From the NCBI RefSeq assembly GCF_963665355.1, contig NZ_OY762229.1:2914001-2978000 (forward strand): a stretch of DNA of 64,000 nt, written 5' to 3'. A model generated the notes under the pieces. The model had not been told where the DNA came from and ran no database searches. It saw nothing but the letters and a program-made list of their open reading frames with translations. How positions within the stretch are numbered: the stretch's first letter is position 1; every line of letters begins with the position of its first letter. The DNA comes from an uncultured Desulfobacter sp. (GTDB lineage: Bacteria > Desulfobacterota > Desulfobacteria > Desulfobacterales > Desulfobacteraceae). Of the stretch, positions 8,827-17,407 are shown in pieces. A program made the position numbers and the translations under genes.

Positions 8827-9982
8827 AAAATTTTTTTGCGATCCTTAAAATACCCGCCGGTACCTCGAATCCGATGGCCTTGGCTGTATCCATGTTAACA
8901 GCCGGATCAAGGGGGTCGGGGGAGATCTGATTCAAATCCCTTGGCCGGACCCCGATTAAAATGTCGATGATTTTTTTTGCTTCATACCGTCCCTGGGTAT
9001 GGTGGCCTTCGTCTGTGGAGACACTTAAAAGGATACCCTTTGCCACATGTTTTGAACCGAGCATGGAAAAAGAGGGTATGCGTTTGGCTTTGAGCATTTC
9101 TGAAATCTGACAGATCTGCTCATCAATGGCCAGCATGGCCGGAAGGTAAACAGCGTCTGCCTTTTCGGCAATCTGTTCCATACATTCCATGCACTGCCGG
9201 TCCGATGTTTCCCGGTCCTCTGTCTGATCTGTAAAAAAGCAGCGCACAAGTGAAAAGCCGCGTTCCTGGGCAACCTGTTCCAGTTCCTTTACTGCGGCAT
9301 ATATGCGACCTTCGTCGGAGTTTTCATAGACCACGCCCAGGGTCTTAAACCCCACGATGCGGTGAAACATACGGATTTGCCTCAGGTAGCGACTCGGATC
9401 AACCCGGGCTGTCACATGATCCAGCCCTGAATCCCTGGCGCTTTTAATAATTTTCGCCTCAATGGGATTGGAGGTGGAGGTCACAATGGTGGGCACGTGG
9501 TGTTCCGGGGTGGCAAGATCCTGGCCAGCCCAGGTCCCCATGGCAATAACCAGGTCAATTTTGTTGCTTTTTAGAAGAGTGAGCACCTCTTTTCTAACCA
9601 TATCGCGCTGTTCAGAAGACCATCCCGCACTGAATGCATCCTCTTTGTAAAATGAAAGCCGCTTGCTCTGTGCCTTGGTGGCCAGCCAGTTCCAATAGGG
9701 TTTTTCCACATCGCCACGGATATTGGGCAGAATCGCTCTTTCAATCCAGCCGTATTCCATTAATCCCTTGATAATGGCCCGCATGGAATCGGTGTAATCA
9801 ACATACGCTCCACCTTCATAATAGGCGATTCGCCATTTTTCATGTCCGTTGTTGGGCGTTGGTGTGCGATCTGCGATCACCGTGGTTCCGGCAGAACCAG
9901 TACAGGCAATCATAATAAAAAAGCCGAGAGCCGCTGTTGTGACAGCGATCTGTCTTTTACACATTCTTGGGTACATTTTCAT
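8807..9982 (-). CDS. ABC-type substrate-binding lipoprotein, sensor partner
   Basis: 391 residues. A basic N-terminus and hydrophobic stretch end in 'FIMIACTGS', a usable though imperfect lipobox, so a periplasmic lipoprotein is likely. The mature part resembles the periplasmic binding fold of ABC substrate-binding proteins of the DUF534/PF04392 type: 'YYEGGAYVDYTDSMRAIIKGL', 'IDLVIAMGTWAGQDL', 'TIVTSTSNP', and a C-terminal 'VSTDEGHHTQGRYEAKKI'. No permease or ATPase lies next to it; instead the histidine kinase gene overlaps its 3' end. It therefore more likely acts as the ligand sensor of that kinase than in transport. The ligand is unknown. Confidence 0.75.
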   Translation of the reverse strand: MKMYPRMCKRQIAVTTAALGFFIMIACTGSAGTTVIADRTPTPNNGHEKWRIAYYEGGAYVDYTDSMRAIIKGLMEYGWIERAILPNIRGDVEKPYWNWLATKAQSKRLSFYKEDAFSAGWSSEQRDMVRKEVLTLLKSNKIDLVIAMGTWAGQDLATPEHHVPTIVTSTSNPIEAKIIKSARDSGLDHVTARVDPSRYLRQIRMFHRIVGFKTLGVVYENSDEGRIYAAVKELEQVAQERGFSLVRCFFTDQTEDRETSDRQCMECMEQIAEKADAVYLPAMLAIDEQICQISEMLKAKRIPSFSMLGSKHVAKGILLSVSTDEGHHTQGRYEAKKIIDILIGVRPRDLNQISPDPLDPAVNMDTAKAIGFEVPAGILRIAKKFYDNICQ

Positions 9983-10162
9983 TGTTCCGGGAATAATTTT
10001 CTTTTTTCAGGTATGTTAACATTATTTTTAAAAAATGTAATGTGCAGTTTTTTTTGTTTTTCTCATTCTTCTGTATGGTTTTAATTGGAATCATTTTAAC
10101 TTCCTAAAAATTAAGTTTCACGAGTCAATTTCAGACCCGGTATAATTACGCAATTTACAGAT

Positions 10163-10191
10163 TTGACAATCGTGACGGGCTGATCCATAAT
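10163..10191 (+). promoter_or_regulatory. Sigma-70-type promoter of the PEP carboxylase gene
   Basis: TTGACA at 10163-10168, a spacer of exactly 17 bp, then CATAAT at 10186-10191 (one mismatch to TATAAT). It ends 35 bp before the PEP carboxylase start in the gap between divergent genes. Confidence 0.6.
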
Positions 10192-10226
10192 TCATATTTA
10201 TTTTAACCCAATAAGTAGAAAATACT

Positions 10227-12995
10227 ATGAACACAGTTTTTACCCAGGTCAAAAATGCATTGGGCAAGCCCTATGACGATCTTCATTTTCTGTTGCATTG
10301 CTTTAAAGAGGTGCTGGAGGAAAATCACCAGCACAAGCTGGTTGGTTTGCTTCCGTGGCTCAATTTTGCGGTTCCGTCAGATTCGGATCTGACGAGCAAT
10401 GAATATATCCACATGATGTCCATGTGTTTTCAGCTGTTAAATCTGGTGGAGGTGAACGGGGCGGTACAAAGTCGGCGCCAGAAAGAAGATGAGGATATGG
10501 CCCAGGTGAACGGACTGTGGGCGAATCAGTTCCAGTATTTGAAGTCCAGGGGGATCACCGAGTCCCAAATTCTGAAGACACTGCCTAAAGTTCTGGTGGA
10601 ACCTGTTTTAACGGCACACCCCACAGAAGCCAAGCGCGCCGTGGTGTTACAGGAATACCGCAGGTTGTATCTGCTGCTGGTCAGGCGCGAAAACCAAATG
10701 TACACCCGAATTGAACAAGCTGAGATCAGACAGGAGATCAAGCAGATTTTGCACCGCCTGTGGCATGTTGGAGAAATCTATATTGAAAAGCCGCGACTGG
10801 AGTCGGAGCTGGATAATATTTTGTACTATCTGACCCATGTTTTCCCCGGTGTGATTATGATTTTGGATAAACGTCTGCGCCAGGCCTGGAAAGAATCCGG
10901 ATTTGATCCAATCATGCTTGATAACTCGGATTTACTTCCGGTGCTGTCGTTTGGAAACTGGGTTGGCGGGGACCGTGACGGCCACCCGTTGGTCACGCCG
11001 GAAATTACCAGGCAGACACTGGAAAAGCTTCGTATTCATGCATTTTATATCATTAAAAATGAGTTAAAGGAGTTGGCGCAAAAACTGAGTATCTATCACA
11101 ATATTTTGGGGGTGAGTAAGGATTTTGCCGGGCGTATTAAGGAGCTTAGGCAGGAAATCGGGGTTAATGCCGAAGTTGAGTTCAAAGAACAGGCCGAAGA
11201 GATATTTAAGGCGTATGTACTGATTCTGATTCAAAAAATTCCCATTGATCTGAGCCGGGAGTTCAATCTTGAACTGGAAGATAAACCGGACAGTTATAAA
11301 AGCTCCGTTGATTTGATCGCTGACTTAAATCTGCTTTACAGCGAATTAGAGAACTGTGGTATCGGTGAGATCGCCCATGTTGATGTGGGGCGGATGAAGC
11401 GAATTTTAAAGATTTTTGGTTTCCATCTGGCGAAGTTGGATATTCGCCAGAACAGCGACTATCATGAAAAAGCATTGAAGCAGCTGGTTACCGCATCTCT
11501 GGGGGAAGAAGCCGCTGCCCAGATTGAAGAGTCTCAGGCGGCCAGGCGCGCGTTTCTGGATCGGGAACTGAAAATCAACCGTCCGTTTCTGGTGCAGCAT
11601 ACAAGCCTTGATCCGGAAGGGCAAAATGTGATTGGGGCCTTGCAGGTCGTAAGTGTCCATATTCAACGCTACAGTCCGGGAGCCTTGGGAAGGCTGATTG
11701 TGAGTATGACCCGGAATACGGAAGATCTCCTTACGGTTTACCTGTTCATGCGCGAAGTGGGTTTGATTGTGAAAAAAGACGGTCAGCTGGGGGCTGTTCT
11801 TCCCGTTGTACCGCTTTTTGAAACCATTGAAGACTTGACATTCAGTGCAGATATTCTGGACGATTACCTGAGCCAGTCCGTTGTAAAAAACAGTTTGCAG
11901 ATGCAGGCCCGGGAGAATTTCAACGGAGAACTGATTCAGGATGTGATGATCGGTTATTCCGACAGTAACAAGGACGGCGGTATTTTGGCCAGTTCCTGGT
12001 TCTTGCATGTGGCACAGAAAGAGTTGACGAAAACAGGGCAAAAACACGGTGTGAAAATTCGTTTTTTTCACGGTACCGGTGGCAGCATCAGTCGTGGTGC
12101 GGGACCAAGTCATTGGTTCATCAAAACATTGCCGCACGGATCAATCAACGGCAAGTTTCGTGTGACAGAGCAGGGCGAGACCATTGAGCGAAAATATGCC
12201 AACATGGTGAATGCTGCATATAATCTGGAACTGATGGTTGCAAGTGTTACGGCACAAACCGTGTTGCACGAAAATGCAAAGGGCAAGGGCGAAGACGTTG
12301 AGAGCCTCTTCCATCAATTAGGTGACCGGGGGCGTCATTATTACCTGAAGTTGATTTCGGATCCAGATTTTATCACCTTCTTTTCCCAGGCAACACCAAT
12401 TGATGTGATAGAGTCCAGCAAAATCGGCTCACGCCCGGCGCGTCGTACAGGAAAGCGCACCATGGAGGACCTTCGGGCAATTCCCTGGGTGTTCAGCTGG
12501 TCGCAATCGCGTTTTAACATTACCAGCTGGTACGGTGTTGGTTCCACATTGAATGAGCTGAAAAATAAAAACCCGGAAGAATACAGAAAATTGCTTCATT
12601 TCGTTGAATATGATCCTTTTGTACGTTATGTGATGACAAATCTGGACAGCAGTCTGGTGTCCACGGATGTAAGGGTTATGGAGAAGTATGCTTCGCTGGT
12701 TGAAAATGTGGAAATTCGTGACCGAATCATGGCGATGATTAAAACGGAACTGGACTTGACGCGAAGCATGGTGGCCGATGTGTTGAAGCGGCCAATTAAC
12801 GAACGACGCATCAATCACTATTATTCAACCATACTCAGGGCCGAGGCGCTCAATAATTTGCACGATGCCCAGGTGGAATTGCTGCACAAATGGCGTGAAG
12901 CCAAAAAGGCAAGGTCCAAAGAAGAAGACCATTATCTGTTTGCTCTTCTGCAGTGTGTTAATGCAATTGCCAACGCGCTGGGCTCAACAGGTTGA
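10227..12995 (+). CDS. ppc: Phosphoenolpyruvate carboxylase (atypical glycine loop)
   Basis: 922 residues, the usual length. The enzyme makes oxaloacetate from PEP and bicarbonate, the main anaplerotic reaction. Catalytic blocks are present: 'VLTAHPTEAKR' (catalytic His), 'GNWVGGDRDGHP', 'GYSDSNKDGGILASSW', 'SRPARRTGK', 'LRAIPWVFSWSQSRF' and a C-terminal '...STG' like the family's NTG end. One block departs from the norm: the mobile glycine loop reads 'FHGTGGSISRGAGPSHW' where E. coli has FHGRGGSIGRGG, so the first loop arginine (Arg581 in E. coli by memory) is Thr, while the second arginine is kept. Activity or regulation may differ. The ribosome site before ATG 10227 is weak. The gene stands alone. 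Confidence 0.92.
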   Translation: MNTVFTQVKNALGKPYDDLHFLLHCFKEVLEENHQHKLVGLLPWLNFAVPSDSDLTSNEYIHMMSMCFQLLNLVEVNGAVQSRRQKEDEDMAQVNGLWANQFQYLKSRGITESQILKTLPKVLVEPVLTAHPTEAKRAVVLQEYRRLYLLLVRRENQMYTRIEQAEIRQEIKQILHRLWHVGEIYIEKPRLESELDNILYYLTHVFPGVIMILDKRLRQAWKESGFDPIMLDNSDLLPVLSFGNWVGGDRDGHPLVTPEITRQTLEKLRIHAFYIIKNELKELAQKLSIYHNILGVSKDFAGRIKELRQEIGVNAEVEFKEQAEEIFKAYVLILIQKIPIDLSREFNLELEDKPDSYKSSVDLIADLNLLYSELENCGIGEIAHVDVGRMKRILKIFGFHLAKLDIRQNSDYHEKALKQLVTASLGEEAAAQIEESQAARRAFLDRELKINRPFLVQHTSLDPEGQNVIGALQVVSVHIQRYSPGALGRLIVSMTRNTEDLLTVYLFMREVGLIVKKDGQLGAVLPVVPLFETIEDLTFSADILDDYLSQSVVKNSLQMQARENFNGELIQDVMIGYSDSNKDGGILASSWFLHVAQKELTKTGQKHGVKIRFFHGTGGSISRGAGPSHWFIKTLPHGSINGKFRVTEQGETIERKYANMVNAAYNLELMVASVTAQTVLHENAKGKGEDVESLFHQLGDRGRHYYLKLISDPDFITFFSQATPIDVIESSKIGSRPARRTGKRTMEDLRAIPWVFSWSQSRFNITSWYGVGSTLNELKNKNPEEYRKLLHFVEYDPFVRYVMTNLDSSLVSTDVRVMEKYASLVENVEIRDRIMAMIKTELDLTRSMVADVLKRPINERRINHYYSTILRAEALNNLHDAQVELLHKWREAKKARSKEEDHYLFALLQCVNAIANALGSTG

Positions 12996-13120
12996 GCGGG
13001 AACAAAAAAAACGGAAAAACAGACAGTCTCGATTGTCTTTAGATTGATATTGACCCTTTCGGCCAGATTGACTATTATACGTGACAATTAGGGCAATCAA
13101 ACAAAAATGAAAAATGCGGA

Positions 13121-13150
13121 GATGGGAGGTAGCCCCATTTTTGTTTTTTT
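13121..13150 (+). terminator. Putative terminator downstream of ppc
   Basis: GATGGG and CCCAT pair around a short loop and are followed by a run of T (ATTTTTGTTTTTTT). The stem is only five or six pairs, so this is a weak call. Confidence 0.4.
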
Positions 13151-13391
13151 TGTCAGTCAGTTGTGGGGGTATTATTCCATTTGCAATTCGTCGTTATTTC
13201 GATCTGCGTTTTAAAAATGCTGTTTGAACGAAAATGTTCTTGTCTGGTCGAAGTCTCGGGTAATAGTTCCCGGGGATGGGATTCCGTCCTTTAATCCCTT
13301 CTAAAAAACGATAATCAAGGCATAGAACTATGATTCATATAACGGCCATCTGACATATCAGCTGCCAGGCTCAGCCCTCAACGAAAGTTAA

Positions 13392-13418
13392 AAGATCTGT
13401 ATGGGTTGTACGGATCTT
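13392..13418 (+). promoter_or_regulatory. Stem-loop in the leader of the chemoreceptor gene
   Basis: A 10-bp inverted repeat (AAGATCTGTA / TACGGATCTT, one mismatch) with a 7-nt loop, 40 bp before the chemoreceptor ATG. No T-run follows, so it is more likely an mRNA leader structure or protein site than a terminator. It spans an upstream in-frame ATG (13401) that lacks a ribosome site. Confidence 0.35.
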
Positions 13419-13457
13419 CCTATAAAATCAGTTAGAAAAAATGGGAGAACTATAAAC

Positions 13458-15410
13458 ATGTCAAGTTATGTTAAACTTGGAACAAAAATTAATTTTGGTT
13501 TTGGCATTGTGCTGGTATTGCTCATCGCTGCAGCCGCAGTTGGCATTAACGGGCTTTCAAAAGTTGTCAGGGAAACGACTGATGCCATTGACACCGGGGA
13601 TCTGGTCCAGGAAATGTATAAAGCACGCCAGCAGGAAAAAAACTTTATTATCAGAAAAGACACATCTTATGTGGATGCTGTCCTTAAAAACGCCGATGAA
13701 CTTAAAGAAGACATTGAGGCCATCAAAACCCGTTCAAGAGACCCCAAAACCATCCAGCATATGGATGATATGATCAGGATGGTCGACAAATACAAACAGG
13801 AATTCCAGGAGTATGTAAACCTGGAACATGGCGTAAGAGAAGCAGACACGGCAATGGAAGCATCGGCAAGACAGGTGGAATCAGCTGCCAGGGCCATTCT
13901 TGAAGCCAGTCGTGGTGAATGCGACCGTCTTATTGCCCAGGACGCTGATGTCAGGAAGCTTGCCAATGTTATAAAAAGCGCTGAACACGCCGAGACTATG
14001 ATTCAATTGGCGCTGCAATGCCGTCGCTATGAAAAAAACTTCATGATTCGGAATGAGGAATCTTATTTCATCAAGGTCAACGGTATAATTGATCAACTCG
14101 TCGATATGGGAAAGGATAACAACTCAATTATACAGGCTTTAAACGGTTACCGTCAGGCCTTCTCCAAAATTAAACAACTGAAAGACTCTCAAAAAGGAAT
14201 TGACAAGGCCATGGTCACATGCGCGCGTGAAGTCCAGGATATTGTCAATTCCTCCCTGGCCGCCCAGCAGCTGAAAACGAACCGGCAGATTGCCATGTCC
14301 AAAGGGCTGCTCATCGGTGTCTCAGTTTTAGCTGTATTGTTAGGGATAGGAACAGCCATCTTTATCAGGAGGAGTGTTTTGTCCCAGCTTGGCAGTGATC
14401 CGGCAGAGATCGCAGATATTGCCAACAATATTGCCCAGGGAAACCTGGCTGTTAAATTTGATCTTCAGAAGAATAACGGTGTGTACAAAGACATGAAGCT
14501 CATGGCCCAGAATTTGTCCCAGATGCTCAGTGACATCATCGAGAGCGTACAGACACTGACAGCCTCTTCAACGGAGTTGTCCGCTATTTCCGAACAGATA
14601 ACAACAAGTTCGAAACAGACTGCCGACAGATCAAATAATGTCGCGGCCTCTGCCGAGGAAATGGCCACCAACATGAACTCTGTTGCCGCGGCCACAGAGC
14701 AGACCAGTGCAAGCATCCAGGTGATTGTTGCCGCAGCCGAAGAGATGTCTGCCACCATAAATGAAATTGCAGGCAACACGGCAAAGGGCAGCGAAACAAC
14801 ATCCAGGGCTGTGGATGCAGCCAAGCAGGTCTCCTTAAAGGTAGATGCCCTTGGTAAAGCTGCATCTGAGATCAGCAAAGTAACCGAGACCATTGCCGAT
14901 ATCTCCGAGCAGACCAACCTTCTGGCACTGAATGCAACCATTGAGGCGGCAAGGGCTGGCGAGGCTGGCAAAGGCTTTGCCGTTGTGGCAGGGGAAATCA
15001 AGACACTTGCCCAGCAGACTGCCAGTGCAACAAAGGAGATCAGTGAAAAAATTGCCGGGGTCCAGACCACAACCAATGAATCTGTCACGGCTATTGGCAT
15101 GATCGTTGAAATCATCAATGAGGTGAACGACATTGTCACAACGGTTGCCGCCGCCATTGAGGAACAGGCTGCCACGACCCAGGAAATCGCCAATAACGTG
15201 GCTCAGGCGTCCCAGGGTGTTCAGGAGGTCAATGAAAACGTGAACCAGACATCTGCTGTGGCCGCTGAAGTGACAAAGGATATCACCCAGGTCAGCAATG
15301 CCACCGAAGAGATGAATCAGGGCAGCAAACAGATCAATATCAGTGCGGGCGAACTATCCAAGCTATCTGAAAGCCTGAATGCAATGGTCAAAAAGTTTCA
15401 GCTGCCATAA
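13458..15410 (+). CDS. Methyl-accepting chemotaxis protein with HBM-type sensor domain
   Basis: 650 residues from ATG 13458, chosen because GGGAG precedes it; an in-frame ATG at 13401 has no ribosome site. It has TM1 at about 11-31, a long helical periplasmic domain (about 35-275), TM2 near 281-303, a HAMP-like linker and a signalling domain. The periplasmic part contains two similar '[12 protein letters not shown]' and '[12 protein letters not shown]' motifs, typical of the helical bimodular (HBM) domain that binds small organic acids or amines in two sites. The cytoplasmic hairpin tip '[20 protein letters not shown]' is intact and would bind CheA/CheW. There is no C-terminal pentapeptide tether for CheR. 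No chemotaxis genes are nearby. Confidence 0.9.
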   Translation: MSSYVKLGTKINFGFGIVLVLLIAAAAVGINGLSKVVRETTDAIDTGDLVQEMYKARQQEKNFIIRKDTSYVDAVLKNADELKEDIEAIKTRSRDPKTIQHMDDMIRMVDKYKQEFQEYVNLEHGVREADTAMEASARQVESAARAILEASRGECDRLIAQDADVRKLANVIKSAEHAETMIQLALQCRRYEKNFMIRNEESYFIKVNGIIDQLVDMGKDNNSIIQALNGYRQAFSKIKQLKDSQKGIDKAMVTCAREVQDIVNSSLAAQQLKTNRQIAMSKGLLIGVSVLAVLLGIGTAIFIRRSVLSQLGSDPAEIADIANNIAQGNLAVKFDLQKNNGVYKDMKLMAQNLSQMLSDIIESVQTLTASSTELSAISEQITTSSKQTADRSNNVAASAEEMATNMNSVAAATEQTSASIQVIVAAAEEMSATINEIAGNTAKGSETTSRAVDAAKQVSLKVDALGKAASEISKVTETIADISEQTNLLALNATIEAARAGEAGKGFAVVAGEIKTLAQQTASATKEISEKIAGVQTTTNESVTAIGMIVEIINEVNDIVTTVAAAIEEQAATTQEIANNVAQASQGVQEVNENVNQTSAVAAEVTKDITQVSNATEEMNQGSKQINISAGELSKLSESLNAMVKKFQLP

Positions 15411-15467
15411 ATACGATATCATGGGCAGGCAAAACCCGGGTTTCTCCAATTTTTAAGTCCGTGGTTA

Positions 15468-15494
15468 GAACCACCGTCTTTTAGGCGGTGGTTC
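15468..15494. terminator. Bidirectional terminator between convergent genes
   Basis: A perfect 9-bp inverted repeat, GAACCACCG / CGGTGGTTC, with a 9-nt loop, between the chemoreceptor and the convergent ABC permease gene. A/T-rich sequence follows on both sides. Confidence 0.6.
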
Positions 15495-15526
15495 ATTTAG
15501 TATGGATCGGTTACGGTTGAAATTTG

Positions 15527-16738
15527 TTACTCCGCCCGCAGCGCGTCAGCGGGATTTAATCGGGCCGCCTGCCGAGCCGGATAAAAACCGAAAAAGACAC
15601 CGGCCGCGAACGACACGGTTGCTCCCAGCACAACGGCTGTATTTGAAATCAAAAAGCCCCAGTCGAAAAATCGGGCAACGATATAAGAAGCGCCAATACC
15701 GACCGTGATACCGATAATTCCTCCGGCAAAACAAAGAATGATGGATTCTGCAAGGAACTGGTTCCAAATATCTTGTTGCCGGGCTCCCAGTGCCCGGCGA
15801 ATGCCGATTTCCTTTTTACGTTCGGAAACCGACACGAGCATGACATTCATGACGCCGACCCCACCGACGATCAGGGAAATACAACCGATAATCCCCAGCA
15901 GCAGGGTAAACATACGCATCTGTGTTTGCATCTGCCGGATTAATTCCTCAGCGGTCTGTATCTGAACCCCAAGACCGTTGGCTACGGTTTTATAATAGTG
16001 CTGGATCTGAGAAACAGCTGCTTTTCCATCTCCTTGAGGCGTCAACTTGGCGATGACTTTTTCAATTTCATGGTTGTTGGACATCCGCATTGCGGTGGTA
16101 ACCGGAATCAGGATGCCCCGGTTGATTTCAACGGGCCGTATCTTGTTCTCGGAAACACCAGCCACCACCCCGATAATGCTGAATATCTGGTCCCTGAAAG
16201 TAACTTTTGTGCCCACCACATCGGTAACCCCTAATTTTTGCAGTTTTTTCTCAACATCCTCGCCAATAACGCAATAATACATGAACACGTCCAGATCCGA
16301 AATAAAGCGGCCTGCGGTAAGGGTGAGCTTGTTAATAGGCTTAAAAGATTCGGTTATACCCAGTGCCGGAATTTCCATGCGCTTGCCTTCAAATTTCAAC
16401 GTACCGTTAAGCTGGGTGTATGGTGCAGTAATTTTTACATCAGAGCAGTGTTCGGGCAGGTTTAGAGAATCGGCTAAACGAAAGCCGATTTTCGTCCCCA
16501 TGCCGGCTTTTGATTCGTTTCCCTTGGTGAATGTCAGAATATCGGTGCCCATCTCTTTAAACTGGTTCAAAACCTCTTGCTGAACGATGGTTCCCATGGA
16601 CACGATGGTAATCACCGAACCGATACCGATAATGATACCGACGATGGCCAGTACGGTGCGCTGCTTGGCGTACCAGAGACTGCGTAATGCTTCGATAAAA
16701 ATGGTTTTGAGTATCACAGATTCAGATCCAGTCTTCAT
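15527..16738 (-). CDS. MacB/FtsX-type ABC transporter permease
   Basis: 403 residues. A cytoplasmic start ('EALRSLWYAKQRTVLAIVGIIIG') leads into TM1 and a periplasmic MacB-PCD domain (about 50-275). The FtsX domain follows with three C-terminal helices; it includes 'VGGVGVMNVMLVSVSERKKEIGIRRALGAR', of which the stretch SERKKEIGIRRALGA is the coupling helix. It is the permease of a MacAB-TolC-like tripartite exporter for peptides, lipids or drugs. Its start overlaps the ATPase gene by 17 bp, and it is the last gene of the operon TolC, adaptor, ATPase, permease. MacB of E. coli fuses ATPase and permease; here they are separate. Confidence 0.88.
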   Translation of the reverse strand: MKTGSESVILKTIFIEALRSLWYAKQRTVLAIVGIIIGIGSVITIVSMGTIVQQEVLNQFKEMGTDILTFTKGNESKAGMGTKIGFRLADSLNLPEHCSDVKITAPYTQLNGTLKFEGKRMEIPALGITESFKPINKLTLTAGRFISDLDVFMYYCVIGEDVEKKLQKLGVTDVVGTKVTFRDQIFSIIGVVAGVSENKIRPVEINRGILIPVTTAMRMSNNHEIEKVIAKLTPQGDGKAAVSQIQHYYKTVANGLGVQIQTAEELIRQMQTQMRMFTLLLGIIGCISLIVGGVGVMNVMLVSVSERKKEIGIRRALGARQQDIWNQFLAESIILCFAGGIIGITVGIGASYIVARFFDWGFLISNTAVVLGATVSFAAGVFFGFYPARQAARLNPADALRAE

Positions 16739-17399
16739 ACAACATACCGTCTCTCATCCTCACCGCACGTCTACACTGTTTGGCAATATTGGGATTATGA
16801 GTAACAATAACAATGGTGTTTCCGTGGTTTCGGTTCAGATCCAGAAAAAGGTTCATGATATCCTGTCCGACATTAGCATCCAAAGCGCCGGTGGGCTCGT
16901 CCGCCAGTATCAGAGAAGGTGTTCCGCTCAGAGCCCGGGCAATGGCAACCCGCTGCTGTTGCCCGCTGGAAAGCTCGGCAGGTTTCCGATCTCCCAGGTC
17001 ACTCATATCGACCATCGCCAGCATGTCCCGGGCAACCCGAATGCGCTGACGCGTATCCACGCCGCGATAGAGCAGCGGCAGGCAGACGTTTTCCAGGGCG
17101 GTCAATCGCCACAAAAGATGAAACTGCTGAAAAACAAATCCGATTTTTTGATTTCGAATAATGGAAAGCTGGCTGTCCGTTAAATGGGACACGTCTTTAT
17201 CTTCAAAATACACATACCCCGCCGAAGGGCTGTCCAAAAATCCCATAATGTTCATCAGGGTAGACTTGCCGCAACCTGAAGTCCCGACAACGGACAACAT
17301 GTCACCCGGCTCAACGGTTAGATTAACCCCTTTCAGGACATCTACATCCACCGGTCCGAGCCGGTACGATTTTTTTATGTCAGCCAATTTCAGCATCAT
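16722..17399 (-). CDS. MacB/LolD-type ABC transporter ATPase
   Basis: 225 residues, a single nucleotide-binding domain. Motifs: Walker A 'VGTSGCGKSTLMNI' (about 38-51), Q-loop 'FVFQQFHLL', signature 'LSSGQQQRVAIARAL' (usual LSGGQ has Gly; here Ser), Walker B 'LILADEPTGALD' and H-loop 'IVIVTHNP'. The 'DEPTGALD' and size are typical of the MacB/LolD/FtsE group that powers mechanotransmission rather than transport through the membrane. It lies between the adaptor (8-bp gap) and the permease (17-bp overlap). Confidence 0.9.
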   Translation of the reverse strand: MMLKLADIKKSYRLGPVDVDVLKGVNLTVEPGDMLSVVGTSGCGKSTLMNIMGFLDSPSAGYVYFEDKDVSHLTDSQLSIIRNQKIGFVFQQFHLLWRLTALENVCLPLLYRGVDTRQRIRVARDMLAMVDMSDLGDRKPAELSSGQQQRVAIARALSGTPSLILADEPTGALDANVGQDIMNLFLDLNRNHGNTIVIVTHNPNIAKQCRRAVRMRDGMLYEDWI

Positions 17400-17407
17400 A
17401 TTAGAAC

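Larger units (their letters stand above)
12996..13457. other. Intergenic region between ppc and the chemoreceptor
   Basis: No coding sequence was recognised in these 462 bases. They hold the weak terminator at 13121-13150 and the stem-loop at 13392-13418, listed separately. A c-di-GMP riboswitch was looked for and not found. Confidence 0.6.

Noticed and set aside
11406-12137. 243-codon minus-strand reading frame
   Set aside because: Antisense to PEP carboxylase active-site blocks.
13153-13390. c-di-GMP riboswitch before the chemoreceptor
   Set aside because: The region has GC-rich bits but none of the conserved riboswitch motifs could be read.
14465-15193. 242-codon minus-strand reading frame
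   Set aside because: Antisense to the chemoreceptor signalling domain; Ala/Ser-rich low-complexity product.
15468-15494. Insertion-sequence end (IS200/IS605-like hairpin)
   Set aside because: A single hairpin between convergent genes with no transposase trace; a terminator explains it.
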